Notes: a model not told the origin generated them from the letters alone. Counted from the first letter of the stretch, positions 24,759-59,880 are shown. The stretch: 64,000 bases of DNA from Echiichthys vipera (GCA_963691815.1 OY829649.1:31916112-31980111); one strand, 5' to 3'. Numbers and translations are program-made.

Positions 24759-24791
<33 letters not shown>
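24759..24791. repeat. Poly-C tract of 33 bases
   Basis: 33 consecutive C; the minus strand is a G33 tract. Confidence 0.97.
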
Positions 24792-25825
24792 ACTACTGAC
24801 ACAAACCAGAGGACACTGTAATAATTTGGAAAAACTAAAACACTCCAATAACAATGAACCTTTTAAGAGATGATTGTGTTGAATAAGATGTTCTACTGAC
24901 CTGGTTAGTTTCAGTGTTTGACGCCTGGGGAGGAGCGGTCCCCTCACCATGCAGCTCTGTGTCACCTTTGGTGTCTGCATTTACGGCCTGGGGGATAAAT
25001 ACAGCAGTTAGACGGATTTGGACGCACTAGCGCAGCACCCAAAGGAGCCACATGTACTATAAATTAGGGCCTGACTAATATGGGATTTCTGAGGCCGACA
25101 CTGATTTGAGAGGGCAGGATTCAGTGATTATTGTGTGACAGCAGAGGTGCTCAGAGGGCTGCTTTCCTATACAAATAACTTTATTAAAGAATACTGAATG
25201 TTGTTGCAATCCAGAACAAAGCAGTGAATAAGAGAAATAAAGCGTTATTTTCGCCGTTTTATCACAACTCACTGTCTCTGTCCTCATTTATATATTTTAT
25301 AATGCTAAAAAATTATATCCAGCTACCAAAAAAAGCCTGAAAAGTCGGAGGTTACTATGTCGTTGCTATGGAGATGATACACCGTCTCACCTCGTCTCAC
25401 TGAGGATTCAGTACGCTGCAGACCTGAACAGAGCGCGAGTGATCAATTCCTGGAGTCGTCCTCGTTTCTAATTAAATCAATAGGTGAACAATGACACTCA
25501 AGTTTTTTTTGTGTGCATGCGCGCAAAACGTCTTTGCTTCTGCGCTCGACCCGAGACAAAAACACCTTTGATTTTTGGAACCGGCTCTTCGCCTCACCAG
25601 AAGAGAAGTTATGTGACCTCTATGATGGGGCTACTGTGCAAGGCCCAGACGACATGGAGGGGGAAAGCAGTGGCGCTCGGGGCCCGCAGCGTCGAGGCAG
25701 TGGACCACTTCAGGAGGACTAGTTTCAGTGAGACGTGCATCCGTCCTCAGGAAAACACGCTGGAGTGGTGGAAGCCCAACGGGCACAAAAACAAAAAACT
25801 GAGCGCTGTGTCAACGCAGCAGCTG

Positions 25826-25866
25826 CTGACACCTGCTGACACCTGCTGACACCTGCTGACACCTGC
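25826..25866. repeat. 10-bp tandem repeat ACCTGCTGAC (four units)
   Basis: Four exact ten-base units (ACCTGCTGAC) in a GC-balanced region. Confidence 0.9.
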
Positions 25867-26269
25867 CCCCTCTGTGCCAGAGAAGCACCTGCTCTCCACA
25901 GCAGGACTGATCATTAACAGAACAGGAACGCACATGTATTCACGTTTTTGTAAGGGATCACTGTTTTGAAGTTGTGGTAATGAAAGATAAATCCTTAAAG
26001 GGGAACTGTTACTGTTTTGATTGATAATTGAGCATTAGGTGTTGGGTAGGCTGCATTTCTGTGCGTCAGTATTCCCGCAGGATGCGTTGAGTCCTAAAAA
26101 TCAATGGAAAAGGAGTGCTCGATTGGTGCTTGATGCTGATGCGATCCCTCGATCTTGGACTTAAATACCTGTGCCCGTCCCTGATGCAGTGTATTACAGT
26201 CAGGGGTTAAAGGCAAAGAAAGAGCTGTGAGATCTGTGGAGGTTCAACTTATCTGTGGTTTGCAGAGAT

Positions 26270-26460
26270 GTGCAGTTTGCCCCTTTACAAGCTGTGCACA
26301 TCCTTGGCATACATTTGGCCTGACATTATTTAAATTCTCCATTTGTTTATGAACGGCTGAGAAGGAATTCATTTCAGCCTTCCTGTACTGAGGCCCGGGC
26401 AATCAGGGAAGTACGTGACCAACAGCCAGTCTCTGCGTGGGCTGTTGAAAACACTAAATG
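26270..26460. other. Candidate conserved non-coding segment
   Basis: A low-repeat segment with TTTGGCCTGACATTATTTAA and CCATTTGTTTATGAACGG, unlike the repeats around it. Confidence 0.25.
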
Positions 26461-26869
26461 AACCCAGTATAAAAGGGATGTTTTTCATGGCGTGCCATCT
26501 TTGGAAGCCGATGCCCACTCTCACACTCACAGGGGGGTGTTATTGATGGAGCAACACACACATGTGCTGTAGACTCACTTTCGAATCACTAAAAGAGGAG
26601 TGAGGGGGGCGGGGCTTTGGCCAGAGAAATACTTACTTAAGGTACCTATGAAACTAAAGAGTGTGCAAATCTGCACAACAATTCTCTATTGTGTCCTTTG
26701 GAACAATATACATACACGTGTTTAAATTTCTCCATTCACATTCATTATTTATCTGTCTAGCCATTTTCAGATCCCTCAGAATACCAAAACACACCAAACA
26801 CACTGTGTATGTTAATTATTTCCTGCTGTCATTGTTGAAAAGGCTCTAAAGTCACACTCACTGGAGAGC

Positions 26870-27111
26870 AGTCTTTAAAATGCATAACAATGAACGCTAA
26901 TTCCTTTTCCTAATTAAAATGGAAGAAGAGCATTCTTTTTAGCTACGCAGGTGTATTTGGCTCAGGTGATGTGTGCCGGGCTGTTTGAGGGCAGAAGTAC
27001 CTGAGGGTGAACTTTAATAATAAGTTGAACTGGACTAGAAACACAGAGGCTGTCTGCAAAAAGGGCCAAAGTCGACTCTTCTTCAGGAGGCTGAGGTCCT
27101 TTAACATGTGT
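26870..27111 (+). repeat. 242-bp direct repeat, copy 1
   Basis: Nearly identical to 27389-27630 (offset 519). It includes part of a reverse-transcriptase-derived segment (LNWTRNTEAVCKKGQSRLFF). Confidence 0.95.
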
Positions 27112-27388
27112 GCTATAGTGCCCTCTAGGAGCCAAAACATGTGCTATAGTGCCCTCTAGGAGCCAAAACGTGTGCTAAAGTGCCCTCTAGGAGCCAAAAC
27201 ATGTGCTAAAGTGCCCTCTAGGAGCCAAAACATGTGCTATAGTGCCCTCTAGGAGCCAAAACGTGTGCTGAAGTGCCCTCTAGGAGCGAAATCCCGTGCT
27301 AAAGTGCCCTCTAGGAGCCAAAACATGTGCTAAAGTGCTCTCTAGGAGCAAGAACATGTGCTAAAGTGCCCTCTAGGAGCCAAAAAAA
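27112..27388 (+). repeat. 31-bp minisatellite array 3 inside a duplicated LINE segment
   Basis: About 9 units, including the rare variant GAGCGAAATCCCGTGCT that also occurs twice in array 4. Direct 242-bp copies flank it. Confidence 0.95.
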
Positions 27389-28060
27389 AGTCTTTAAAAT
27401 GCATAACAATGAACGCTAATTCCTTTTCCTAATTAAAATGGAAGAAGAGCATTCTTTTTAGCTACGCAGGTGTATTTGGCTCAGGTGATGTGTGCCGGGC
27501 TGTTTGAGGGCAGAAGTACCTGAGGGTGAACTTTAATAATAAGTTGAACTGGACTAGAAACACAGAGGCTGTCTGCAAAAAGGGCCAAAGTCGACTCTTC
27601 TTCAGGAGGCTGAGGTCCTTTAACATGTGTCGGCTGATGCTGAGGATGAAGGTCGCAGACACCAACAGACTGAACAAGCTGATCAGGAGGGCGGGTGATG
27701 TCGTGGTGGAGGAGCTGGACACCCTGACGACCGTGGCAGAGAGGAGGATGCTGTCCAGGCTCCGGTCTATCCTGGACCAGGTCTCCCACCCTCTCTACGA
27801 CACACTGGCCCAGCAGAGGAGCACCTTCAGCAGAAGACTCCTCGCACCCAGAGGCGCCGCAGGAAATCTTTTCTGCCTGTGGTCATTAAACTATACAACG
27901 CATCCCTCAGAATGTCTGTCAACTCAACCACAGACAATCTTTTCTTTGCACATTATTATACTTTTCATCTTGTATATATTCAGCTTCATGAAGCATTTTC
28001 TTTTTCTTCTGAGCCCAAGAGACGACATCCTCTGTTCAATAAAGAATACCACTAATGCAC
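27389..28060 (+). pseudogene. Non-LTR retrotransposon RT C-terminal fragment, with 242-bp repeat copy 2
   Basis: 27389-27630 is the second copy of the direct repeat. The open frame continues to about 27880 with RLNKLIRRAGDVV, ERRMLSRLRSILDQVSHPLY and RRLLAPRG, typical of the region after the RT domain in fish LINEs. An internal deletion follows SFNMC. The AATAAAGAATACC tail at 28038-28050 ends the element. Confidence 0.8.
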
Positions 28061-28473
28061 ATACCACTAACATGAAGCTTCATCTGGACATCACTACTGT
28101 TTCTCTCTCTTCTCGTGAACACTGAAAGATGTGTCCATACGTCGAGTGTGTACGTCTGTGATTCCCTCACTCAGGACCGTGTGATTCCTGTATAAAGGTT
28201 TGGGTCCTGGGGGGACACCGCAATTCTTTTTTGAGTCTTGAGCTGAAAGAGTTTGGGAACCCCTGGTGTCGAGGATGTGCAACTTGCTTTAATTTCAAGT
28301 GACTAAATGATGCTAAAGCTATAAATCAAACTGAATTTACATGGAATATTACCATCTCCCAGGTCTCCTGAACTACCCACCCTAAAGTCCCAGGGCGTTA
28401 AAGAGTATTTGGTACACTGAGATGTCAGAGTCTCAAACGCTCTTATCGTTCTCCATTTTTGACACTTTGCTAT

Positions 28474-31400
28474 TTAAAGAGTTGAACTCCTGCAGCCTGT
28501 GACGTACAAAAAACTCAACCAAGAGGGAGAAAATGAGTTTCTAACCTTCTGGCCCAGTTTATGTTTGGAGGTAAGGGTGTGTTTCCTCCGTATCCTCTCC
28601 CAGACAGGCTCGAAGATTGCCGGATTGTCCCTGAGGGGGAGGGTCTGGGCTGGCCTCGGTTGCTGCTGGTCGTCTCTGGCCTCAGGGGCAGCAGCCAGAC
28701 TTTGACCCACAGCAACAAGACCGTGGGCTTGAGGAGGTCCAGAGGCCTTCTGCGCCCGGCGCTCGCTCTCTGAGCCCGGACTGGACAAACCAGGATGTGA
28801 TAGGTGAGCGTCTGCCTCCGACTTCACCGAGCCCTTCCCTTCCTGGATCAAGTGAGACTTCAAAAAAGTTCGCTTCAGCAAAGCCCTCTTCCTCGGCTCG
28901 TCCTGTTTGGGTTTGTTCTAAAGCACAGAACATTATATGGTTTACCTTAACGGCACTGATTCACTTCACAGGTGACACACTGTCTCGTTGTAGAGTGACT
29001 TATCTTCCACCTTGTTTGCAGCACATCTGTTCGTCTCAGCGGAGCGAGGGAAAACCAGCTCCTTCACAGCCAGTCGAGGAGACAGAGCACTGTGGTGGAG
29101 AAGACGAATGGGCACAGCGGGCGCATGAAACGGATGAAAAATGGCGTTAATTACAGTAAAGCACTAAATCATAACAAGAGACGGCATAAACATACACTCT
29201 GGAGAAAGATGCAATGCAACAAGGCTCGTAGGAACAGAGAGTACACTATGAGTCTTTGTTTGTCGTGTTGGTTTGTCATGACGCGTTGTAACGTATTGTC
29301 ATGTCATATAATTATAATAACTTGGACTTATTTAGTGCCTTTCATGGTACACAATTGGGGGGGTGGGGGTGGGTGGTGGGGGTGTTAGGGGTCAAAGGAG
29401 CATTGACAGAGAAAGCCCGGTCCCCAAACGTCCGCAACGTGGTGCAGGGGGTGGGGTGGGCAGCAGGTCCTTGTCAGAGGACCGCAGGGAGCGTGCCTGA
29501 GTGTAGGGGTGGAGGAGATCTGTGAGGTGTTGTGGTGAGAGTCCATGGGGAGATTTGTAGGTGAGCAGGAGGATCTCGTAGGCGATGCATGACTTGACCG
29601 GCAGCCAGTGGAGCTGTTGGAGAATGGGAGTGACGTGCTGCCAGGGCTTTGTTTGGGTTCAAACCCTGGCAGCTGAGTTCTGAACCTACTGCAGTCTGCT
29701 AACTCATATTTATCATACTTTAGGCTCTGAAATGCAGAAGGACTGTCCATCACCTGTGTTGGGGGTCATGCGGGGGGAGGCGGGGCCGGCCCCGTAAATC
29801 CGGGGGCCCTAAGCAGCCACTTAGGTCGCTTCTGTGTCGGGCTGGCTCCGGTGGAAGGTAACTAGGCCTGGGAACCCACATCATTACAGGCTTACTGTTA
29901 CTGGGCAGCAGCGTGATGTGGATGGTCCTTAGCTGCAATAAGAGTCAAAGCATCAGTTACAGTGGGCCTCATGCATGAAACGCTCGTAGCACTTTTGTGG
30001 CAATAGGCGTGTTTCCTTTAGGGTCAAATGTGGCCGCTCGGAGAGTCAGACCACGCCCCCTCTCAAATGGCCGCTCACTCGTCGTGTTTCCATTACAAAA
30101 TAAAGGCTCCGGAGGGATTTAGGAGACTCTGGAGGTGACGTATCACTCTGAGGTCGCACTCACACTGTCCATCCGCACCGTGCCCAAACACGTTACACGG
30201 CTAAAGTCTAGTTCGTTTGACCAGTGTGAGCGCAACCGTACCACGTCTAGGAGCGCTTGCCGTCCACGGCCCGTTTGGGAGAGGTGGGCTTTAGTAAAGC
30301 ACGTTTGCACGTGTACGAGCACGAGCGTGCGCACGTGTACGAGCGCGAGGCCTACGGCGGCTCTGACGTCATTTCCTGTGCGCCCGTTGGGACATAGAAA
30401 AAAGAAGGAGGGACCATACGCGGACGTTTAAAACAATGGCGGTGAAAGGTTCACGTTGGTGTGATGCGGAGGTGGAGTGTTTACTGCAGATTTGGTCGAT
30501 GAAAAGATTCAAAAACAGTCGACAAGACGCACAAAAACTCAGAGGTCTACGGAAAGATCTGGAAACAAAGCCACGCATCGCCATGACGTCATCAATGCGT
30601 GTGACGTGTTACGGCGTGATGACGTATAGGCAGCAAGAAGCAAACGCCGAGGCCCAGGTAGTGTGAGTACAAACGGGCCTGGAGGGGGGGACAAGGACCT
30701 TAAAGCACGGGGCACGGGACGGATGCACAGTTGGAGTGCGCCCTCATAGCTTCTCCGAGTGTGTAAAACTGCACCGGAGAGTAGAGAGAACATTTATCTA
30801 CTGACCTGGATGTTACGTCCTCACACGTACGTGGCTATAGTGACACATCACGGTGCAACCCTCAGTGACATTCAGAACCAACCTTAACTGTCTTGTTTTC
30901 TTCGTGTGTTTCCAGGTGAGAAGCCGTGGCTGAGCTGGACGTGGGAATCTGGACGTTTTCCCTGCAGTGACAGATCGTTTTCTTCGTTTATTTTCATCTG
31001 CACTCGGCACAGAACGAACCTAATGTAACACATTACATCGTCTGGAGAGAAACCTCTACCAGATATTAATATAGCATGTACCTCCAAGTTTCCAGCCAGT
31101 TACATTTAAATAACGTTGTTTTTTTTAAAGAGAACAAAGCAACGCACCGTGTTCTTGCTCCCCTTGGTGAAGCCGCACTGATGAGATTGTTGGCAGTAGC
31201 TTCTGAGGAATCATCTTTACGTCCAGGAGGGAAGCCCTCGATGAGTGACCCGTCGTCCACCCACTGGGATGCATCTACCACAGTTACGGCTGGAAACTCG
31301 TCCTCTGGTAACAGAGCGAGATAAGACGACTGTTACGATTAGAAGAGCAGGTTATAGGCAACTGATGGAATAACACTAACATGCCAGACATCCATTAAAA

Positions 31401-31519
31401 ACAGGCGTACAAAAGGGTGACGGGCGCGCGCGCCCACCTTCAGTGACTGTCGCTGAGGCCGTGCTGGATGTAAGGAGACAACGAGCTTCATCCAGAGTGG
31501 GACTGGAACGGCCGTCCAT
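28474..31519 (-). CDS. Unrecognised four-exon protein-coding gene (predicted 253 aa)
   Basis: Exons: 31519-31438, 31304-31148, 29089-29011, 28917-28474. The first three introns are GT-AG with pyrimidine-rich acceptors. Phases agree at each join (1, 2, 0) and the total of 762 nt is an exact codon multiple. The protein starts MDGRSSPTLDEARCLL, has an acidic stretch with VVDASQWVDDGSLIEGF, then LAVKELVFPRSAETNRC, then a basic block (PRKRALLKRTFLKSH) and a Ser/Gln/Pro-rich tail with NPAIFEPVWERIRRKHTL. There is no signal peptide or membrane segment; the basic block could be a nuclear signal (inference). No family was recognised. The last exon may instead splice at a weak GT after 28546. No AATAAA was found just below the stop. 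It lies on the same strand as fkbp15, 4.9 kb below that gene's stop. Confidence 0.55.
29500..29760 (-). mobile_element. Old non-LTR relic fragment
   Basis: GATTTGTAGGTGAGCAGGAG with GCAGCCAGTGGAGCTGTTGG is similar in layout to 45640-45720. It lies in the first half of a predicted intron of the unknown gene. Confidence 0.45.
30152..30743 (+). mobile_element. Full-length GGGCGC-family element with best-preserved SANT-like remnant
   Basis: It is 592 bp. The left end is mutated (GGTCGCACTCACACTGTCC); the right end is GGAGTGCGCCC. The ORF at 30436-30666 starts MAVKGSRWCDAEVECLLQIW; one frame over, the text continues DKTHKNSEVYGKIWKQ, as expected of a Myb/SANT-like domain after a frameshift. It contains the palindromic CRE TGACGTCA. 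Confidence 0.8.
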
Positions 31520-31694
31520 GCCTCCGTTCACAGAGGGAACCCACAGCAGTGCTCCTCATTCAACCACAGAGGGGTGCAGAGTGACATACGAAACCTTTAG
31601 GCATGGAAACCGATTATTGCTATTAAACGACCACAGTAACACAGTGTAGGACAAATGATTTCTACAGACAGTGGGCTGGTGAATCAAATGCTGA

Positions 31695-32612
31695 ACTGCA
31701 CTCTAAGAGCCAAAACATGTGCTAAAGTGTCCTCTAGGCGCCAAAACATGTGCTAAGTGCCCTCTAGGAGCCAAAACATGTGCTAAAGTGTCCTCTAGGC
31801 GCCAAAACATGTGCTAAGTGCCCTCTAGGAGCCAAAACATGTGCTAAAGTGCCCTCTAGGAGCCAACGCTCGTGCTAAAGTGTCCTCTAGGAGCCAAAAC
31901 ACGGGCTAAAGTGCCCTCTTGGAGCCAAAACGTGTGCTAAAGTGCACTCATGGGGACCAAAACACATGCTAAACTGCACTCTAGGAGCCAGAATGTGTGC
32001 TTAAGTGCTCTTATGTGGGCAAAACGTGTGCTAAAGTGTCCTCTAGGAGCCAAAACGTGTGCTGAAGTGCCCTCTAGGAGCCAAAACGTGTGCTGAAGTG
32101 CCCTCTAGGAGCCAAAACATTTGCTAAAGTGCTCTCTAGGAGCAAGAACGTGTGCTAAACTGCACTCTAGGAGTAAGAACGTGTGCTAAAGTGTCCTCTA
32201 GGAGCATAAACGTGTGCTAAAGTGCCCTCTAGGAGCCAAAACATGTGCTATAGTGCCCTCTAGGAGCCAAAACATGTGCTATAGTGCCCTCTAGGAGCCA
32301 AAACGTGTGCTGAAGTGCCCTCTAGGAGCGAAATCCCGTGCTAAAGTGCTCTCTAGGAGCAAGAACATGTGCTAAAGTGCCCTCTAGGAGCCAAAACATG
32401 TGCTAAAGTGCCCTCTAGGAGCCAAAACATGTGCTATAGTGCCCTCTAGGAGCCAAAACGTGTGCTGAAGTGCCCTCTAGGAGCGAAATCCCGTGCTAAA
32501 GTGCTCTCTAGGAGCAAGAACATGTGCTAAAGTGCCCTCTAGGAGCCAAAACATGCGCTTAAGTGCTCTCTAGCAGCCAAAACTTGCGCTAAACTGCCCT
32601 CTAGGAGCATGT
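31695..32612 (+). repeat. 31-bp minisatellite array 4
   Basis: About 29 units. A block of variant units (CTATAGT, GAGCGAAATCCC, GCTCTCTAGGAGCAAGAAC) is repeated in the same order at about 32240-32390 and 32420-32540. It lies just upstream of the predicted unknown gene. Confidence 0.95.
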
Positions 32613-32639
32613 GCGGCCATCTTGGTGTTACTACAGTTA

Positions 32640-33280
32640 GTAGTAGTAGGTGTTAGGATGATCTACCAATGGAACTGATTTAATGTTATATAGTTTTGTA
32701 TTCTTTTTTTTGACATGTCTGAAATTAACTCTAAAATTCAAAAGTGCTGCATTCAAAGGCGAAATTAAATGAATATTAAAAAGATCTAACAAGTGAAAAT
32801 GTCCGAAACAGGAAAACACAATCTGAAATGTGCTGAAAAACAAAGCATTAACACATGAACAGTTATGTTGTTTGATGTTTTTAGCAGAAATAATGAGCCA
32901 ACTCCATTTAACGTGAGTCCACTTTGATAATAAGCTTAACAATAATAACTTAACAACTTGTATTTCACTGGGAGCAGTTCAATAACCTGAGGCTATACCG
33001 TTATCTTAGCTAATGCTAATGCTAACGTTAGCCCTCACACATAAATAAAGTGTTTAAACGCAGTTCTTCTCGGTTAATATCAGTTTTGGTTTCATCTCTG
33101 GTCTCATGTGAGTTAAATGCACTCACTAACTCAAACCAAACACCTCCATCTTACCTTTTTAAACGGGTTTTAATTTAAACGCGCTGTTACGGCTCATGCT
33201 TGATGCTTCTGTTGCCTAGCAACAGTGTAGCTGTGCCCGGGCCTCGAGCGCCCCCTGCTGGACACCGGCAGTTTCACCCA
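32640..33280. other. Gene-free AT-rich spacer
   Basis: No gene or named repeat was recognised. It contains AATGCTAATGCTAACGTTAG at 33012-33031. Confidence 0.4.
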
Positions 33281-33282
33281 TA

Positions 33283-33710
33283 GATAAATAAACACATAAA
33301 TATATAATTATAAATATATAATAATAAATAAATAAATAATAATAATACATATATAATAATTAATCAATAAATACGAATACATAAATAATAATAAATAAAT
33401 AATAATACAAATGATAAATATATAATAAGAAATAAATAAATAATAAATATATAATAAATATATAATAAATATATAATAATAATAAAAATAAATAATAAAT
33501 ACATACAATAAATATATATAATAATAAATAAATATATAATAAATATATAATAATAAATAAATAAAGAATAATAAATAAATAATAATAATAAATAATAATT
33601 AATCAATAATAATAAATATATAATAATAATAAATACATAATAAATAAATTATAATACATAAATATTAATAATAAATAAATAACAAAAATATACAATAATA
33701 TGATGATTTA
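33283..33710. repeat. AT-rich simple repeat (TAATAAATA-type)
   Basis: More than 400 bp built of AATA, TAAT and ATATAA words. All open frames here are low complexity. Confidence 0.95.
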
Positions 33711-33956
33711 TGTCATATTTGATGTGATCCACTCATGCTTTTCTTTTATTTTGTCAGACATGACAATAAAATAAAAGAACACAACTCAAATCTGTACTTT
33801 TTATTGGGTGTTTTGAGTTTGAGCGATAGCTCTAGGGTTAAAAAAACAAACATTTAGACCTTTTCACTGGATTTCCCTTCCTAGGCCTGGGTCCTTAATA
33901 ACTTCCTGTCATTTGATTCAGTCATTCGCATACACTGCAACAAGGAAACGCTCAGA

Positions 33957-34232
33957 GACGTGTGTGTGTATGTGGGCATGTGTGTGCGTACGTGTGTGTG
34001 TGTGTGTGTGAGTGTACGTGTGCGTATGTGTCTGTGCGCATGTGTGTGCGCATGTGGACATGAGTGTGCGTACATGTGGACATGTGTGTACGTACGTGTC
34101 TGTGTATGTTGGCATGTGTGTGTTTGTGTGTATGCGTACTTGTGTGCAGGTGCATGTGAATGTATACATGCGTACTATAGATGTGTGTGTAGGAATGTGA
34201 TGTGTGTGAGTGTGTGTGTACGCTCACGTTAC
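33957..34232. repeat. Degenerate TG-rich repeat
   Basis: GTGTGTG words broken by ACGTGTG, CATGTG and TACGT; it borders the Tc1 relic. Confidence 0.9.
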
Positions 34233-34245
34233 GGATGTATACGCT

Positions 34246-35227
34246 CACTCACCGGCCACTTTATTAGGTAAACCTGTCCCACTGCTCGTTAACGCACGTT
34301 TGTAATCAGCCAATCACGTTCAGGCGTGTAGACGTGGTGAAGAGGGTGTGCTGCAGGTCAAAGCAGAACAGGAACCCATCAGAACAGGGAAGAAGGGTGA
34401 TGGAAGTGACTTTGAACATGGAGTGGTCGTTGCTCTGAGTGTTTCACAAACTGCTGATTCACTGGGATTTTAACCCACAACCCTCTCTTGGGTTTTTACA
34501 GAGAACGCTCCGGAACAGAGCAAAGATCCAGTGAGCGGCAGTTCAGTAGATGCCAGAGGTCAGAGGAGAACGGACTGACTGGGGAGAGCTCCTCCTCCTC
34601 ATGTCCTTCTCTTCTTCCTTCTCCCTCTTGTTCTCCTCCCCCTCCTCTTCTTCCTCTTGTCCTCCTCTTCTTCCCCTTGTTCTGCCCCCCCTCCTCTCCT
34701 TCCTCTTGTCCTCCTCCTCCTCTACTTCTTCCTCCTTCTCCTATTCCCCTCCTCTTCTTCCTCCTTCTCCTATTCCCCTCCTCTTCTTCCTCCACCTCCC
34801 CTCTTCATCCTCTTGTCCTCCTCCTCTTTCTCTTGTTCTCCACCATCTCCCCCTCTTCTTCTCCTCCTCCTACCTCTCCTCTTGCTCCTCCTCTCTCTCC
34901 TTTTGTTCTGTGGGTCCAAACGCCTCGTTGATGCCAGAGGTCAGAAGCGAACGGCCAGACTGGTTGGAGTTCCTCCTCCTCCTCCTCTTCAGACTGCTTG
35001 GAGCTCCTCCTCCTCTTCTTCTTACTCCTCTTGTCCTCTTCCGCCTCCTCCTCCTCCTCTTCCTCTTCAGACTGGTTGGAGCTGATAGAAAGGAACAGTA
35101 ACTCAAATATCCACTGGTTAAACAGAGGAATGCAGGAAAGCATCTGTGAACACACAACACCACCGGTAGAAGCCACACTGACACTTCATTAAGCCCCAGG
35201 TGTGCCTAATAAAGTGGCCGCTGAGTG
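34246..35227. mobile_element. Tc1-like transposon relic with expanded pyrimidine tract
   Basis: Ends are CACTCACCGGCCACTTTATT and AATAAAGTGGCCGCTGAGTG, inverted copies. The left part matches the N-terminal transposase coding region (YRE.S...SSERQF), and the right part holds another coding remnant (NRGMQ.SICEHTT). Between them 34592-35072 is a CTCCTC-type pyrimidine tract that also contains a duplicated GATGCCAGAGGTCAGA segment (34550 and 34931). Confidence 0.8.
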
Positions 35228-35532
35228 CACGCTCATACAGGCCCAGTCTTCCAAGTATTGTTATGTCATGATCGTAGTTTGTTTTGTATGGGAATAATCT
35301 AATTGCTTGTTTCTTATTCACTGTGTAATGTTTGTGATTTCTACTCTTTTAAGGACCCCAGGAAGAAGAGTTGACACCATGGCGATCCAGTAAACAACAA
35401 AGTTAACTCTTCAACACGTATTTAAAATGTCTGTAAACTAATAACAACTGAAAAACATAAACTTTGTTTTAATAATCAAGAGACTGAAGTCAGATTCAAT
35501 AGACAGTATTTAGGGACAGCTGTACAGCCGAG

Positions 35533-35889
35533 CGGGGCGTCACGGTGGGGTGGTGGTAAGCACTGTCGCCTCAGAGGGTTCCTGGTTCGAATCCCTGCTG
35601 GGGCCCTCCTGTGTGTAGTTTGCATGTTGTCCCCGTGTCTGGGTGGGTTTTCTCCGGGTTCTCCGGTTTCCTCCCACAGTCCAAAGACGTGCAGGTGTTC
35701 GGTTCATTGATGACTCTAAATCACCCGTAGGTGTGAATGGTTGTCTGTCTCTGTTCGTCTCTATGTGTCCTGTGATAGACTGGCGTCCTGTCCAGGGTGG
35801 ACCCCGCCTCACGCCCGATGTCAGCTGGGATCGGCTCCAGCCCCCCACGACCCCGACAGGGACAAGAGGCTGAAGATGAATGAATGAAA
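35533..35889 (+). mobile_element. tRNA-derived SINE, near full length
   Basis: Head CACGGTGGGGTGGTGGTAAG; B-box-like GGTTCGAATCC at 35584-35594; conserved body; tail GACAAGAGGCTGAAGATGAA and ATGAATG repeats. Confidence 0.88.
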
Positions 35890-36037
35890 CACCTTCTATG
35901 AAGCTACATTTAAAACCGTCGTAGACAAAAGTGACTGAGCCGAACAACTACGCAGCGAGACGAGCGATGAAGGCCGCATCTCTGTGTCGTTTACTTCCTG
36001 GAATGAATTTGAGTTAAAAAACAACTGTGTAAAAGGT

Positions 36038-36043
36038 TTTATT
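36038..36043 (-). terminator. Polyadenylation signal AATAAA of fkbp15 (predicted)
   Basis: AATAAA is on the minus strand about 370 nt after the fkbp15 stop (36411). The interval between shows no recognised repeat and would be the 3' UTR. Confidence 0.4.
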
Positions 36044-36410
36044 CTTAAAAGCAGCTATAATCTCAAAGCTAATCATTAAAACAGGCGCACTGCTGATTCA
36101 GCAAACTAATGCGTTACAGTGCCGCGTAAAAGTGTGGGATTAAATCACATCACCAACAGTTATCGCATAATTTAAGGGTTCCTTTCGATTCTTCTTCTTT
36201 AAATTACAGGCTTGTTATTTCATCTAAACCCCGGCCCGACGCCGCGGCTGTCAGGGAGCGGGACAGCACGCGGGTCAGGAGCCGGGCCGACCGGCTTCAT
36301 CCGATCGAGGTCGTGGGCAGAGGCCTCGCTCGTCATCTCTCTGATCAAACCGCAAACACAGCGTTGAAGATGAAGACGCAGACGCAGACTGGCGGTGTTC
36401 CGATCCCGTC

Positions 36411-59642
<23,232 letters not shown>

Positions 59643-59880
59643 CTCTGGGGTCTGGAGCTTTTTGTCTTATTCAGATCAAACGCAGGAATGAATTAGCTCT
59701 TTTTTACATGACTAGTTTGTTAAAAGTGTCACTTCCTCTTCCTGTTTGGGCTGAAGTCACCTGACTTTCCACCTGATCTGGCGTCACTGCGCTCCGGCCG
59801 CCACAGGAGGGCGCTACAGGCTGCTGCTGTTTCAGATTACCCTCAAACGCACCACAGGGTCATCATGAGGCTGCGCAGCC
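59643..59880 (-). promoter_or_regulatory. fkbp15: Presumed fkbp15 promoter and 5' UTR
   Basis: Sequence directly upstream of the ATG; no TATA box was seen. A CpG-containing GCTCCGGCCGCC block lies at 59790-59802. Confidence 0.35.

Noticed and set aside
25484..25849. 121-codon plus-strand frame
   Set aside because: Ends in a ten-base tandem repeat and shows no family motif; treated as chance.
30436..30666. 77-aa protein starting MAVKGSRWCDAEV as a real gene
   Set aside because: It is repeated with frameshifts in many copies of a mobile element; a decayed coding remnant.
33308..33606. Tyr/Ile-rich membrane-like frames
   Set aside because: Translation of the AT-rich simple repeat.
34488..35192. 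Long Ser/Pro/Leu and Glu/Arg frames
   Set aside because: Both are translations of the pyrimidine tract inside a Tc1 relic.
35533..35610. tRNA-like sequence with A/B boxes
   Set aside because: It is the head of a SINE with no acceptor-stem pairing; not a tRNA gene. The same holds for 47733-47800.
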